Part shown: positions 33,028-41,908 of the stretch, in pieces
How the letters are laid out: every line of letters begins with the position of its first letter
How positions within the stretch are numbered: position 1 is the first letter of the stretch
NCBI GenBank assembly: GCA_947455215.1
Contig: CANGNA010000034.1
Coordinates: 1 to 42,870, forward strand
Direction of reading: 5' to 3'
Length of the DNA: 42,870 nt
DNA from: Chitinophagaceae bacterium
GTDB lineage: Bacteria; Bacteroidota; Bacteroidia; Chitinophagales; Chitinophagaceae
Made by a program: the position numbers and the translations under genes
Notes under the pieces: generated by a model
The model's database searches: none
Told to the model about the DNA's origin: nothing
The model's input: only the letters and a program-made list of their open reading frames with translations

Positions 33028-34113
33028 TTATAAAAATTTGTCTCCTTTATTTCGTTTTACTTCAGCAACATATTCTTTGATCTGCTGCTCGCGGTTGCGC
33101 TCGCAAATGAGGAGCACATCGGGGGTATCGACCACGATGAATTTTTCAAGCCCCTGTACTACCAGCAATTTGTCGTTAGGCATTTTGATCATACACTCGC
33201 TGGCGTCTATCACCATTACGTTAGACCCCAGTACGGCATTGCCCAGGTAGTCTTTCTGCGCATTGTCGTAAGCCGACTCCCACGTACCGAGATCGCACCA
33301 GCCAAAGTAAGACGGAATAACATACACATTGCGTGCTTTTTCCATGATACCGTAGTCGATAGAAATATTAGCACAATGCGGATATAGCTTGACGATGGTA
33401 TCGTATTCGCGCGGTGTATTGTAATCGTTCTTTGCCTGGCTGAACACCTCGTGCATTTCCGGCAGGTGGTGCGCTATTTCTTCCAGGATGGTATTGACAT
33501 TCCAAACGAACAGGCCGGAGTTCCACAGGAAATCGCCGCTCTTCAGGAAGGTCTGGGCCAGCTCGAGCGTAGGCTTTTCTGTAAAGGTGCGCACCTTGTG
33601 CGCCTTGTCCAGCTCTTCAGAGGTGTCGTATTGTATATAGCCGTAGCCGGTGTCGGGGCGTGTAGGTTTGATACCGAGGGTGAGCAGGCATTTGTGGTGT
33701 GCTACAAAGTCCAGCGCATCGTGTGCAGTGCGTTCGAAAGAGCGCTCATCCATTATCAGGTGGTCGGCGGGCGACATGATGATATTGGCATTGGGGTTGA
33801 GCGCGTGTATCTTATGAGCAAAGTATGCAGCACATGGAGCGGTGTTCTTGCGGCTGGGCTCGCTGATGATGTTCTCATCTGCCACTTCCGGTATCTGCTC
33901 CTTGAGTGTATTGATATATTGCTCGTTAGTAATGAAGTAGATATTCTCTTTGGGGCATATGTGCTTAAAGCGGTTATACGTCCACTGTATGAGCGAGCGG
34001 CCTGTGCCCAGCAGATCGAGGAACTGCTTTGGGTGGTGCGTGCGGCTCTCTGGCCAGAACCGGCTGCCAATGCCACCGGCCATTATTGCTACGTAATTGT
34101 TCTTTATACTCAT
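33028..34113 (-). CDS. manC: Mannose-1-phosphate guanylyltransferase
   Basis: Forms GDP-mannose from mannose-1-phosphate and GTP, a precursor for surface glycans. The 361-aa protein has the pyrophosphorylase signature MAGGIGSRFWPESRTHHPKQ, the MSPADHLI block, the FTEKP block, and a central NSGLFVWNV. It is the short form with only the nucleotidyltransferase part, lacking the fused phosphomannose isomerase domain of the long ManC. The sugar specificity is inferred from this family pattern. Confidence 0.88.
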   Translation of the reverse strand: MSIKNNYVAIMAGGIGSRFWPESRTHHPKQFLDLLGTGRSLIQWTYNRFKHICPKENIYFITNEQYINTLKEQIPEVADENIISEPSRKNTAPCAAYFAHKIHALNPNANIIMSPADHLIMDERSFERTAHDALDFVAHHKCLLTLGIKPTRPDTGYGYIQYDTSEELDKAHKVRTFTEKPTLELAQTFLKSGDFLWNSGLFVWNVNTILEEIAHHLPEMHEVFSQAKNDYNTPREYDTIVKLYPHCANISIDYGIMEKARNVYVIPSYFGWCDLGTWESAYDNAQKDYLGNAVLGSNVMVIDASECMIKMPNDKLLVVQGLEKFIVVDTPDVLLICERNREQQIKEYVAEVKRNKGDKFL

Positions 34114-34235
34114 ATTTTAGAAAAAGGTGCAAAAAGCCCGCAGGCCGACGTAAAAAACCCAGGTACGGGAAAATATCCCATCCGGAGGTAAAAATAAGAT
34201 AATAGATTGATTTTACAGGTTATGGCTGAAATAAC

Positions 34236-34262
34236 AAAAAACCCCGCACTGCGGGGTTTTTT
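34236..34262 (-). terminator. Terminator downstream of the NifU-like gene
   Basis: Perfect stem AAAAAACCCCGC/GCGGGGTTTTTT with an ACT loop, oriented to end the minus-strand NifU-like gene. Confidence 0.88.
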
Positions 34263-34283
34263 GTAAAATATTGTCATTTATAA

Positions 34284-34874
34284 TTATTCCGCTTCGGCCA
34301 CTACTTCCTTTACTTCCGGTATCATGCGCTTCATCATACCTTCTATGCCCGATTTAAGGGTGATCATAGAAGAAGGACAACCGCTGCAAGAGCCCTGCAG
34401 CATCAATGTAACGGTACCATTGTCGAAACCGCGGAAGCTGATAGCGCCACCGTCCATTTCTACGGCCGGCTTTACATAATTTTCCAGCAGTTCTTTGATG
34501 CGCACCACAACGTCGGTATCATCGGCGCTTACGGTATTATTTACCGGCTTGGCTACTATCTGGTCTTCGTTGATCACTGCTTTACCGGCTTCCAGGTATT
34601 GCTTCAGGAATTCGCGGATAGAAGGAATCACCTCGTCCCACTGGGTATCAGGGGTTTTGGTGAGGGTAACGAAGTTGCTGGCTATAAACACACTACGTAT
34701 AAAAGGGAATGCAAATAATTCTTTGGCCAGGGGCGATGGGGCGGCACTTGCCTCATCGGGGAAATCGATGCTCTTGCCGGGGTACAGCAGTTTGTTGGCT
34801 ACAAACTTCATGGTCTCCGGGTTGGGGGTCATCTCTGTATATATGCTCACGATGGTATTGCCTGTCTTCAGCAT
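34284..34874 (-). CDS. NifU/NfuA-like Fe-S scaffold protein
   Basis: A 196-aa Fe-S carrier. The N-terminal domain (Nfu_N-type TPNPETMKFVANK, then FAFPFIRSVFIASNFVTLTK) is followed by the NifU C-terminal domain with the cluster-binding C-S-G-C in GSCSGCPSS (Cys163, Cys166) and the preceding VKPAVEMDGGAISF. This layout is that of eukaryote-type Nfu and some Bacteroidota homologs. The start at 34874 is preferred to a TTG at 34907: it is a true ATG, and a minus-strand -7 element lies at 34895-34902, between the two. Confidence 0.9.
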   Translation of the reverse strand: MLKTGNTIVSIYTEMTPNPETMKFVANKLLYPGKSIDFPDEASAAPSPLAKELFAFPFIRSVFIASNFVTLTKTPDTQWDEVIPSIREFLKQYLEAGKAVINEDQIVAKPVNNTVSADDTDVVVRIKELLENYVKPAVEMDGGAISFRGFDNGTVTLMLQGSCSGCPSSMITLKSGIEGMMKRMIPEVKEVVAEAE

Positions 34875-34894
34875 TGTATTGGTATTATTTATTG

Positions 34895-34902
34895 CAAAAA
34901 TA
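34895..34902 (-). promoter_or_regulatory. -7 promoter element for the NifU-like gene
   Basis: CAAAAATA on plus, TATTTTTG on minus, a TAnnTTTG match 20 bases upstream of the ATG at 34874. It supports that ATG over the TTG at 34907. Confidence 0.5.
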
Positions 34903-35022
34903 CTCAATAAAGGGTTTTAGGCGGCATAAATTCTGCCAATAGCAATATTTTACAGTGAGCGTACATTTCACCGCTGGTAAAAGACCGTTCGCCGACCAAG
35001 GACACTGTTTAGCCGAAATAAA

Positions 35023-35054
35023 TTGTAATATATGTGTGGGCTGCTATAGCTTTG
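35023..35054 (+). promoter_or_regulatory. Full Bacteroidota-type promoter for the TonB receptor gene
   Basis: TTG at 35023-35025 and TAGCTTTG at 35047-35054, spaced 21 bases, within the TTG-N17-23-TAnnTTTG rule described in Flavobacterium. The ATG lies 24 bases downstream. Confidence 0.65.
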
Positions 35055-35078
35055 CAGTCACAAATCAGTAAGATCTGC

Positions 35079-37313
35079 ATGAGACTAAAATTACCTCTTC
35101 TATCTATTTTACCCCTGCTGCTCATTTCGGTAAGTACCTGGGCGCAAACCCGCATCAGCGGAAAGGTGGTGGATATGAAAGACAAGCCGATAAAGGGTGC
35201 CAGCGTATCGCTGGACAATACACTGGACGGAGGCACTACCGACAGTGCCGGATTTTTCAGCTTTGAGACCACCGAAACAGGCAACCAGACGCTGGTGGCC
35301 AACGACGCTACGCACAGCACGATGGGCATGCCGCTGGTAATAACCGGTGCCCCGATAACCGGCCTGGTGCTGAAAATGCGCACTGCAGTGCTGGAAACGG
35401 TGACGATTACTGCAGGCTCGTTCGCATCGGGCGGCAGGGCGGCTACGGTGATGAGCCCACTGGATATAGTGACCACTGCCGGCAGCAATGGCGACGTGGT
35501 GAAGGCCATGCAGATGATGCCGGGCACACAGCAGAACAACACAGATAATGGCCTTTTCGTTCGTGGTGGTGACGCCTATGAAGCCGCAGTGATAGTGGAT
35601 GGTATAGTGGCACAGTCGGCTTTTGCGAGCGGCCCTCCGGGAGTGGCCACGCGCAGCAGGTTCAATGCGTTCCAGTACCAGGGGGTGCAGTTCAGCAGCG
35701 GCGGCTACAGTGCGCGTTACGGGCAGGCCCTGTCGGCAGTGTTGGAACTGAACAGCACCGACCTGGCCGACAAGAGCAATGTGAACCTCGGCATTAACAT
35801 GGGCGGATTATACGCATCGGGCACCAAGCGCTGGAAGAAGAGCAGCCTGGATGTGGGCGGCAGCTACACCAACCTGCAGCCGCTGTATGCATTGGCATCG
35901 AGCAACTTCAATTTTTATCAAGTGCCGGTGGGTGGCGGCGCATATGCCCGCTATGCCTGGACGCCGAACAAGAATGGCATTTTTAAGGCAACCATAAGCA
36001 CTACCTATAATAAGAGCGGTATTACGATACCCAACCCATCGAGCGTGTACGGCGATACCGGATTTATGAGCAAGCTGGGTGACAGGATAAACTACGAAAC
36101 CAAGGACAAATACCTGTTTGCCACCGCTACCTATAAGCAGATGTTCAAAACCAAATATTCGCTGCTGGCAGCGGTATCTGGCAGCTACGACAGTAACAGC
36201 AACAAGTTTGGCCCCTACCCGCTGAAGACGGAGGAGTACAGGACACAAGGCAGGATAGAGGGTAAGGATTTTATCAACAACAGGCTCTCGCTGATGGTGG
36301 GCTCTGACGTGCAGCTATATGGTGTGGGGAAACAGATGGATTCATTCCACTTCAGGAAGAGTTTTGATGAAAAGATCGTATCGGCATTTGCAGAGGTGGA
36401 GTGGACGCCCAAATACTGGCTGGCCATACGCCCGGGCCTGCGCTACGAGTACAGCGCTATGCTGAAGACAGCAGTGCTGGCACCGCGCTTTTCTGCGGCT
36501 ATAAAAACGGGCCCCAACAGCCAGGCATCGCTGGCGGGTGGTTTGTTTTACCAGGATGCCCCTAACCTGTACTACCTGTCGGACATTACCAAAACGCCGG
36601 GTATGAGCTACGCCGCACACTATATAGCTAACTGGCAGTATAGTAAGAGCGACCGCACCTTCCGCATAGAGGCATACCATAAAGATTACCAGCACCTGGT
36701 GCGCGAGTATTATCCTAATGCCGACTCTGTTTTTGTATTTAACAGGAACCGCATCCTGAACCCATCGATAGGGATAGACAATACCGGGCATGGGTATGCT
36801 GATGGCCTGGAGCTGTTCTGGAGGGATAAGAAGAGCATTAAGAATGCAGACTACTGGGTCACTTATTCGTTCATCAACACAGAAAGGTTGTATGAGAACT
36901 TCCCGGTATTGGCAACGCCAACCTTTATAGCCAAGCACAACTTTAATGTGGTGGGCAAGTATTTTATAGATAAGATACACACCAATGTGAGTGCCACCTA
37001 CAGCTACAGGACGGGGTTCCCGTATTACGACCCGACCCTGAAGCCGCTGAAGGATAACTTTTTGACAGGCACCACGCCAGACTATCACAATGTGGCGCTA
37101 ACGTTTGCGTACCTGCATTCGTTTGGCAAATGGTTCTCGGTATTTTATGCACAGGTAGACAATGTGCTGAACACCAAGACCGTGAGCGGCTACCGGTTTG
37201 TGCCTGATGGCAATGGGGTTTATACCAAACAGTCTGTAGGGCCGGCGCTGTACCGTACCATATTTGTTGGTGCCAACTTCTCGCTGACACAGTTCTCGAA
37301 GGACGAGCTGTAG
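35079..37313 (+). CDS. TonB-dependent receptor
   Basis: A 744-aa outer-membrane receptor. After a signal peptide (residues 1-23) comes a carboxypeptidase-regulatory-like domain (ISGKVVDMKDKPIKGASVSLD, about 25-100). Then comes a plug domain (MQMMPGTQQNNTDNGLFVRGGDAYEAAVIVDGIVAQ) and a large beta barrel ending in FVGANFSLTQFSKDEL. Such proteins import large or scarce solutes using TonB energy. The start at 35079 is chosen because 35034 would add a non-signal-like extension. It has the best promoter in the window. No susD partner follows, so it is not a typical SusC/SusD pair. The substrate is unknown. Confidence 0.9.
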   Translation: MRLKLPLLSILPLLLISVSTWAQTRISGKVVDMKDKPIKGASVSLDNTLDGGTTDSAGFFSFETTETGNQTLVANDATHSTMGMPLVITGAPITGLVLKMRTAVLETVTITAGSFASGGRAATVMSPLDIVTTAGSNGDVVKAMQMMPGTQQNNTDNGLFVRGGDAYEAAVIVDGIVAQSAFASGPPGVATRSRFNAFQYQGVQFSSGGYSARYGQALSAVLELNSTDLADKSNVNLGINMGGLYASGTKRWKKSSLDVGGSYTNLQPLYALASSNFNFYQVPVGGGAYARYAWTPNKNGIFKATISTTYNKSGITIPNPSSVYGDTGFMSKLGDRINYETKDKYLFATATYKQMFKTKYSLLAAVSGSYDSNSNKFGPYPLKTEEYRTQGRIEGKDFINNRLSLMVGSDVQLYGVGKQMDSFHFRKSFDEKIVSAFAEVEWTPKYWLAIRPGLRYEYSAMLKTAVLAPRFSAAIKTGPNSQASLAGGLFYQDAPNLYYLSDITKTPGMSYAAHYIANWQYSKSDRTFRIEAYHKDYQHLVREYYPNADSVFVFNRNRILNPSIGIDNTGHGYADGLELFWRDKKSIKNADYWVTYSFINTERLYENFPVLATPTFIAKHNFNVVGKYFIDKIHTNVSATYSYRTGFPYYDPTLKPLKDNFLTGTTPDYHNVALTFAYLHSFGKWFSVFYAQVDNVLNTKTVSGYRFVPDGNGVYTKQSVGPALYRTIFVGANFSLTQFSKDEL

Positions 37314-37477
37314 GGTCTGCTTAATTAAACCCCAGCCCTAAAGGGAGGTGATATTACAGAGCGAGGAACAGAGTGGGAGCGGAGGTCTGCTTAATTAAAC
37401 CCCGACCCTCATCGGCTAAGCCGAGACACGGTAAAGGGAGGTGATATTACAGAGTGAGGAACAGAGTGAGAGCGGAG
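37314..37477 (+). repeat. Imperfect tandem repeat (two copies)
   Basis: Copy 1 at 37314-37383 and copy 2 at 37384-37477 share GGTCTGCTTAATTAAACCCC, then AAAGGGAGGTGATATTACAG and a GAGGAACAGAGTG segment. Copy 2 has about 24 extra bases in the middle, forming a CGGCTAAGCCG inverted repeat. It sits between two plus-strand genes with no coding potential seen. Confidence 0.75.
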
Positions 37478-37558
37478 GGATCAGGTATTTACATAGAAAA
37501 TAGTAAAAGCAAAACACATCAATAAACACATAACAAACCACAAAAAACGTCTGAACAA

Positions 37559-38215
37559 ATGAAAAAACTACTGCTGATGAGCGCCATAGCAATGGGCGCA
37601 CTGACCACCACGAAAGCACAGGATTTTAAAAAGCCCCTGAAAGAAACCTTTGAAGTATTTGATACCACAAGGGACCAGGAGAAGAAAATGCAGCTGGGCA
37701 ATAAGCTGGGCCTGATAGCCAAGAAATGGCCTAACGAATGGGCTACACATTATTACTACTCGCTGGCCAAGGTAGGCCTGTCTTACCAGGAGAAGGATGA
37801 GGCCAAGCACGATGCGCTGCTGGACGAAGCAGATAAGGAAAGGGACGAAGCGGTAGCGATACTGGGCAAGGAAAATGATGAAACATATGTACTGGCCTCT
37901 ATGATAGCCAACAGCCGGATGATGATCAACCCGATGCAGCGCTGGCAGAAGTATGGCAAGATATTCCAGGACAACCTGAAGAACGCACAGGAAGCCAACC
38001 CGGAAAACCCGCGTATGTACTACTTTAAAGGCGTGACCACCATGTTTACCCCTAAAAACTTTGGTGGCGGCAAAAAGAATGCGCTCCCCTATTTTGAAAA
38101 GGCCGAAGGCTTGTTTGCCAAGGAAAAAAATGACGATATAATGAAGCCATATTGGGGAAAATTCCAGAACACATTTTTTATAGCAGAGTGTAAAAAGGAA
38201 GACAAAGACAACTAA
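37559..38215 (+). CDS. Secreted TPR-like protein of unknown function
   Basis: A 218-aa exported protein with a signal peptide (MKKLLLMSAIAMGALTTTKAQ) and an otherwise helical, charged body. Helix-turn-helix patterns such as WATHYYYSLAKVGLSYQ and MYYFKGVTTMFTPKNFGGGKKNALPYFEKAEGLF recall tetratricopeptide repeats, but the sequence is too divergent to count units. Bacteroidota homologs of this size are usually annotated only as hypothetical. It lies between the tandem repeat and a terminator at 38335-38375, so it is probably monocistronic. Confidence 0.65.
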   Translation: MKKLLLMSAIAMGALTTTKAQDFKKPLKETFEVFDTTRDQEKKMQLGNKLGLIAKKWPNEWATHYYYSLAKVGLSYQEKDEAKHDALLDEADKERDEAVAILGKENDETYVLASMIANSRMMINPMQRWQKYGKIFQDNLKNAQEANPENPRMYYFKGVTTMFTPKNFGGGKKNALPYFEKAEGLFAKEKNDDIMKPYWGKFQNTFFIAECKKEDKDN

Positions 38216-38334
38216 GCGTCAGCAGATCTTATAAAAAAAGGGATGTTGGCACGGTAGTTTAAGGGTAGATATCGAAGCAATTTAAACTCAATAATTTCCC
38301 TTCTACAACTATCTCCAATTATATCCCACCCCCG

Positions 38335-38375
38335 TCAGCTCCCGGTGCCACGCATCAGGAGCTGATTCTTTTTTG
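38335..38375 (+). terminator. Terminator downstream of the TPR-like gene
   Basis: TCAGCTCC/GGAGCTGA stem with a 15-base loop followed by TTCTTTTTT, 119 bases past the stop. Confidence 0.65.
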
Positions 38376-38418
38376 GGGTAAAAAGTTTGACTATCTTACA
38401 TCCAAACGTAACCTACAT

Positions 38419-39750
38419 ATGAAACACACCCTACACTTATTGACGTTCTTATTGTGCTCTTTGGCAAGCAATGCACAAATCATTACTACAGTAGCCGGTA
38501 ATGGCGGTAGTTCACTTGGAGACGGCGGGCTAGCAATAAATGCATCATTTAACGGACCATACGGTGTTGCTTTTGACAGCCATGGCAATATGTACGTAGC
38601 AGATGGCTACCATGGCCGCATACGCAAAATAAACACAGCAGGTATTATTACAACTATCGCAGGTACCGGAGTGGAAGGCTATAATGGCGACGGTATACCA
38701 GCTACCAATGCGCAGATTTACAGACCGGTTGGAATTACTATTGATGCAGCGAACAATATATTTTTTTGTGATGCTTTTAATAATAGGGTACGGAAAATAG
38801 ATACGTTTGGCATTATCACAACAGTAGCCGGAAACGGAATGACAGCGTATAACGGAGATAATATACCAGCAACTGCAGCAGCACTATATGCGCCGCATTG
38901 CATAGCATTAGATGCGGCTGGGAACATGTATATAACAGATTTTGAAAATCACCGCGTACGCAAGGTAAATGCTGCGGGAATGATTTCAACAATAGCAGGT
39001 ACTGGCGTATTGGGCAACGATGGCGACAACGGACTTGCTGTGAATGCAAAAATTAATGGGCCGTATGGCATTGCTTTAGATGCTGCGGGTAACATTTATT
39101 TTGCAGACGATTGGGCAAACGTCGTAAGAAAAATAGATGCTGCAGGTATCATAACAACGTTTGCCGGGAATGATACTGCTACGGTTTTAGGGGATAATGG
39201 GCCAGCCACTGTGGCTGCATTGAATCATCCATCGGGTATTGCCATAGATAATCATGGAAATTTTTTTATATCTAATATTAGTCAGCAACGAATACGAGTG
39301 GTTGCACCTAATGGAGTTATTTCTACAATAGCAGGCACAGGAACACTTGGCTTCAGCGGGGATAACGGACCAGCTTCAGCGGCAGAGTTGGGATCACCAT
39401 GTGGTATTACACTTGACGCATCCAACGGCTCAATTTATTTGGCCGACTTTAACAACTCGCGGGTAAGACGCATAGGCTGGCCATTACGCATAGAAGAACA
39501 AAACAGAATGAGTGCAGGCTTGAATATTTACCCGAACCCAACCAGCGGGGTGTTTACGTGCAAGATAACAGGACCAACGGAAGAACCATTTGAGGTATCT
39601 GTAATAGATATGGTGGGCCGGACTGCCGGAACCTACCGAATGGAAGCGGGTAAGCCACAGTTAATGAATATAGCAGAACCGGGCATGTACCTGGTGCGGG
39701 CTACAGGCAAGGCCTGGCGGGCAGAAAAGACGGTGGTAGTATTGCGCTGA
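38419..39750 (+). CDS. NHL-repeat protein with T9SS sorting domain
   Basis: A 443-aa secreted beta-propeller protein. After a signal peptide (residues 1-20) come six NHL-like repeats of about 55 residues, each of the form ITTxAGxGxxGxxGDGxxAxxAxxxxPxGIAxDxxGNxYxADxxNxRVRKI. The C-terminus (NIYPNPTSGVF, then EPGMYLVRATGKAWRAEKTVVVLR) is a type IX secretion sorting domain. It is more AT-rich than the flanking genes and its repeats are internally similar, which suggests amplification. The binding partner is unknown. Confidence 0.88.
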   Translation: MKHTLHLLTFLLCSLASNAQIITTVAGNGGSSLGDGGLAINASFNGPYGVAFDSHGNMYVADGYHGRIRKINTAGIITTIAGTGVEGYNGDGIPATNAQIYRPVGITIDAANNIFFCDAFNNRVRKIDTFGIITTVAGNGMTAYNGDNIPATAAALYAPHCIALDAAGNMYITDFENHRVRKVNAAGMISTIAGTGVLGNDGDNGLAVNAKINGPYGIALDAAGNIYFADDWANVVRKIDAAGIITTFAGNDTATVLGDNGPATVAALNHPSGIAIDNHGNFFISNISQQRIRVVAPNGVISTIAGTGTLGFSGDNGPASAAELGSPCGITLDASNGSIYLADFNNSRVRRIGWPLRIEEQNRMSAGLNIYPNPTSGVFTCKITGPTEEPFEVSVIDMVGRTAGTYRMEAGKPQLMNIAEPGMYLVRATGKAWRAEKTVVVLR

Positions 39751-39906
39751 ACACCCTGCCGGGGCGTAACATTGCCGCAACAATAAGCCCAAATTATGCA
39801 TCTTTCGATATTTGTTGTATTTTACTGCGTTATAGGCCGGGGAACTGTTTGCATTTTTTGGCGAACTTTGCCGGCTTAGTTACCTATTTTAATTGCTTTT
39901 TATATT

Positions 39907-41898
39907 ATGGCACCTATGAGTGTAAAACATAAACTCCGCTTTACGGGGCGTTCTGTGGTATTTTCTGCTGCCCTGATGCTGGCAGCACAGGCAGCGCAGG
40001 CACAGATGCCCGACACGGCAAAGATGAACGCGGCCATGGCCCGCTACCAGCACGAGAACGCCGTATACACTAACTATACAGAAAGGCTGGACATCAGGTA
40101 CGAGGAAGGACAGCTGGTGGCTTCATCGACCATCAAGACCGAGCGCCTGCTGACCGGCGACTACTCGCCCGTGAACGACCAGTACGATGGTGTTGGATCG
40201 TCTTACTTTGACGAGCTCACCGACCTGGACGCTGTGGCCTGGATACCACAGAAAGGTGGCAACTACAAGCGCCAGGACAAGCACTATAACTACCGCACAG
40301 GCGGTGGCGGCGACGGGATAAGCGATGCATCGGTATACGTAACATCGTTCACCGGTCTTACCAAGGGCTCGGTGATCCGCATGGTGGCCACCCGCGACCA
40401 TAACGATATAGATGCGTTGCCGCTGGTGGTGATGCAGCAGCGCTACCCTGCTATACATGAGGTGTTTGAAGTATCGGCGCCAAGCTGGGTACATATGAAG
40501 TTCAACCTACACGGCGAGAACACCGGCATGATCAAACAGACCACAGAAGAGCGCAATGGCAACACCATATACCGCTTTACTGCCGATAATGTACCTGCCG
40601 AAAAGAATTTTACGCACGTGCCATCGGGCCTGTATTATATACCACATATCTTACCTGCAGTGGCCTCTATGCGCCTGCCGGGCCAAACCAAGGATTCGGT
40701 ATTGCTGATGGACGCCGACCACCTGTACAAGAAACTGTTCAAGTACGTGGGCTATATGAATGTGAAGCAGGACACCATGTTGAAGAACCTGGTAGACAGG
40801 CTGACCAAGGGTGATGTGACTGACCGCCAGAAAGCACAGCATCTGTATGAATGGGTGCAGGGCAATGTACACTATATAGGCTTTGAGATAGGCCTGGGTG
40901 CCATGGTGCCACGCGAAGCCGACACGGTATGCCGCAAGATGTATGGCGACTGTAAAGACATGAGCAGCCTGCTGGTGCAGATGGGTCGCATGGCAGGGCT
41001 GAAGACATATTTCACGTGGATAGGCACTACAGAAAAGCCATATACTTTTGAAGAGACCCCATCGCTGTTTACCAGCAACCACATGATATGCGCGCTGAAG
41101 CTGGGCAACGACTGGATGTTTATGGATGGCACGCATGCCAACCTGCCGTTTGGCGCTAACCGCAACGATATACAGGGTAAGGAAGCGCTGGTAGCCATAG
41201 ACAAGGATAACTACAAGATAGTGACCATCCCTGCGCTGGATGCAGAGCGTAACACGATGACCGACAGCACTTTCCTGCGCATATCGGAGATCAACGATAA
41301 CGATGTGAAGGGCCACCTGAAGATGAAGATGACCGGCTACCCTGCCTGGAACCTGGGCTATGCACTGCAGTTTAATACCAAAGAGAAAGAAGAGCGCGAG
41401 AAGATAGTAAGGCAACTGGCGGCCAGGGGTACTGATAAGTTCATACTGGATGAGTATAAATTGAAAGTAAAAGACACCGGCGATAAGAGCATTACCATCA
41501 GCGGCGATTTTACCGTGGGCAATTATGTGCACCACCTGAAAAAGGATGTGATAGTGAACATGAACATACTGCGCACCTTTGAAGATGACTATGTAGATAC
41601 TGCCGACCGTAAAACAGCCTGGTACCACGATTATAAAACGGTAAGGAAAGAAGTAGTGGTGATGGAAATACCCAAAGGTTACAAGGTTACCTACCTGCCC
41701 AAGGGCATCAGCGGCAAGCTGGATGATATGTGGAGCTACAACATAGGCTACAAAAACGATGGTAAAACAATAACACTGACCAAGGAATACAGGCTGAACA
41801 CGATGGCTGTAGCGCCTAAATATTTTGCGGCCAACAATAAGGCCATAACGGCGCTGGAGAACCATTATAAAGAATCTGTAGTACTTACTGCCAAATAA
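39907..41898 (+). CDS. DUF3857/transglutaminase-domain protein
   Basis: A 663-aa exported protein; a signal peptide runs to about A32 (LMLAAQAAQAQ). The N-terminal half is the DUF3857 domain, about residues 55-260. A transglutaminase-like core follows with the catalytic triad in order: Cys349 in MYGDCKDMSSLL, His392 in SNHMICAL, Asp407 in MFMDGTHA. The C-terminal 200 residues are an extra beta-rich region. Such proteins are common in Bacteroidota and are probably periplasmic or surface peptidase-like enzymes, but their substrates are unknown. A second DUF3857-type gene starts 10 bp downstream, so the two are likely one operon. Confidence 0.82.
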   Translation: MAPMSVKHKLRFTGRSVVFSAALMLAAQAAQAQMPDTAKMNAAMARYQHENAVYTNYTERLDIRYEEGQLVASSTIKTERLLTGDYSPVNDQYDGVGSSYFDELTDLDAVAWIPQKGGNYKRQDKHYNYRTGGGGDGISDASVYVTSFTGLTKGSVIRMVATRDHNDIDALPLVVMQQRYPAIHEVFEVSAPSWVHMKFNLHGENTGMIKQTTEERNGNTIYRFTADNVPAEKNFTHVPSGLYYIPHILPAVASMRLPGQTKDSVLLMDADHLYKKLFKYVGYMNVKQDTMLKNLVDRLTKGDVTDRQKAQHLYEWVQGNVHYIGFEIGLGAMVPREADTVCRKMYGDCKDMSSLLVQMGRMAGLKTYFTWIGTTEKPYTFEETPSLFTSNHMICALKLGNDWMFMDGTHANLPFGANRNDIQGKEALVAIDKDNYKIVTIPALDAERNTMTDSTFLRISEINDNDVKGHLKMKMTGYPAWNLGYALQFNTKEKEEREKIVRQLAARGTDKFILDEYKLKVKDTGDKSITISGDFTVGNYVHHLKKDVIVNMNILRTFEDDYVDTADRKTAWYHDYKTVRKEVVVMEIPKGYKVTYLPKGISGKLDDMWSYNIGYKNDGKTITLTKEYRLNTMAVAPKYFAANNKAITALENHYKESVVLTAK

Positions 41899-41908
41899 GA
41901 AAAAGACA

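Noticed and set aside
38216-38418. Possible tRNA or small RNA after the TPR-like gene
   Set aside because: No cloverleaf could be drawn; only a terminator-like hairpin is supported.
40651-41865. 404-aa minus-strand ORF opposite the DUF3857 gene
   Set aside because: His/Val-rich translation typical of the antisense frame; the plus-strand gene has a signal peptide and catalytic triad.
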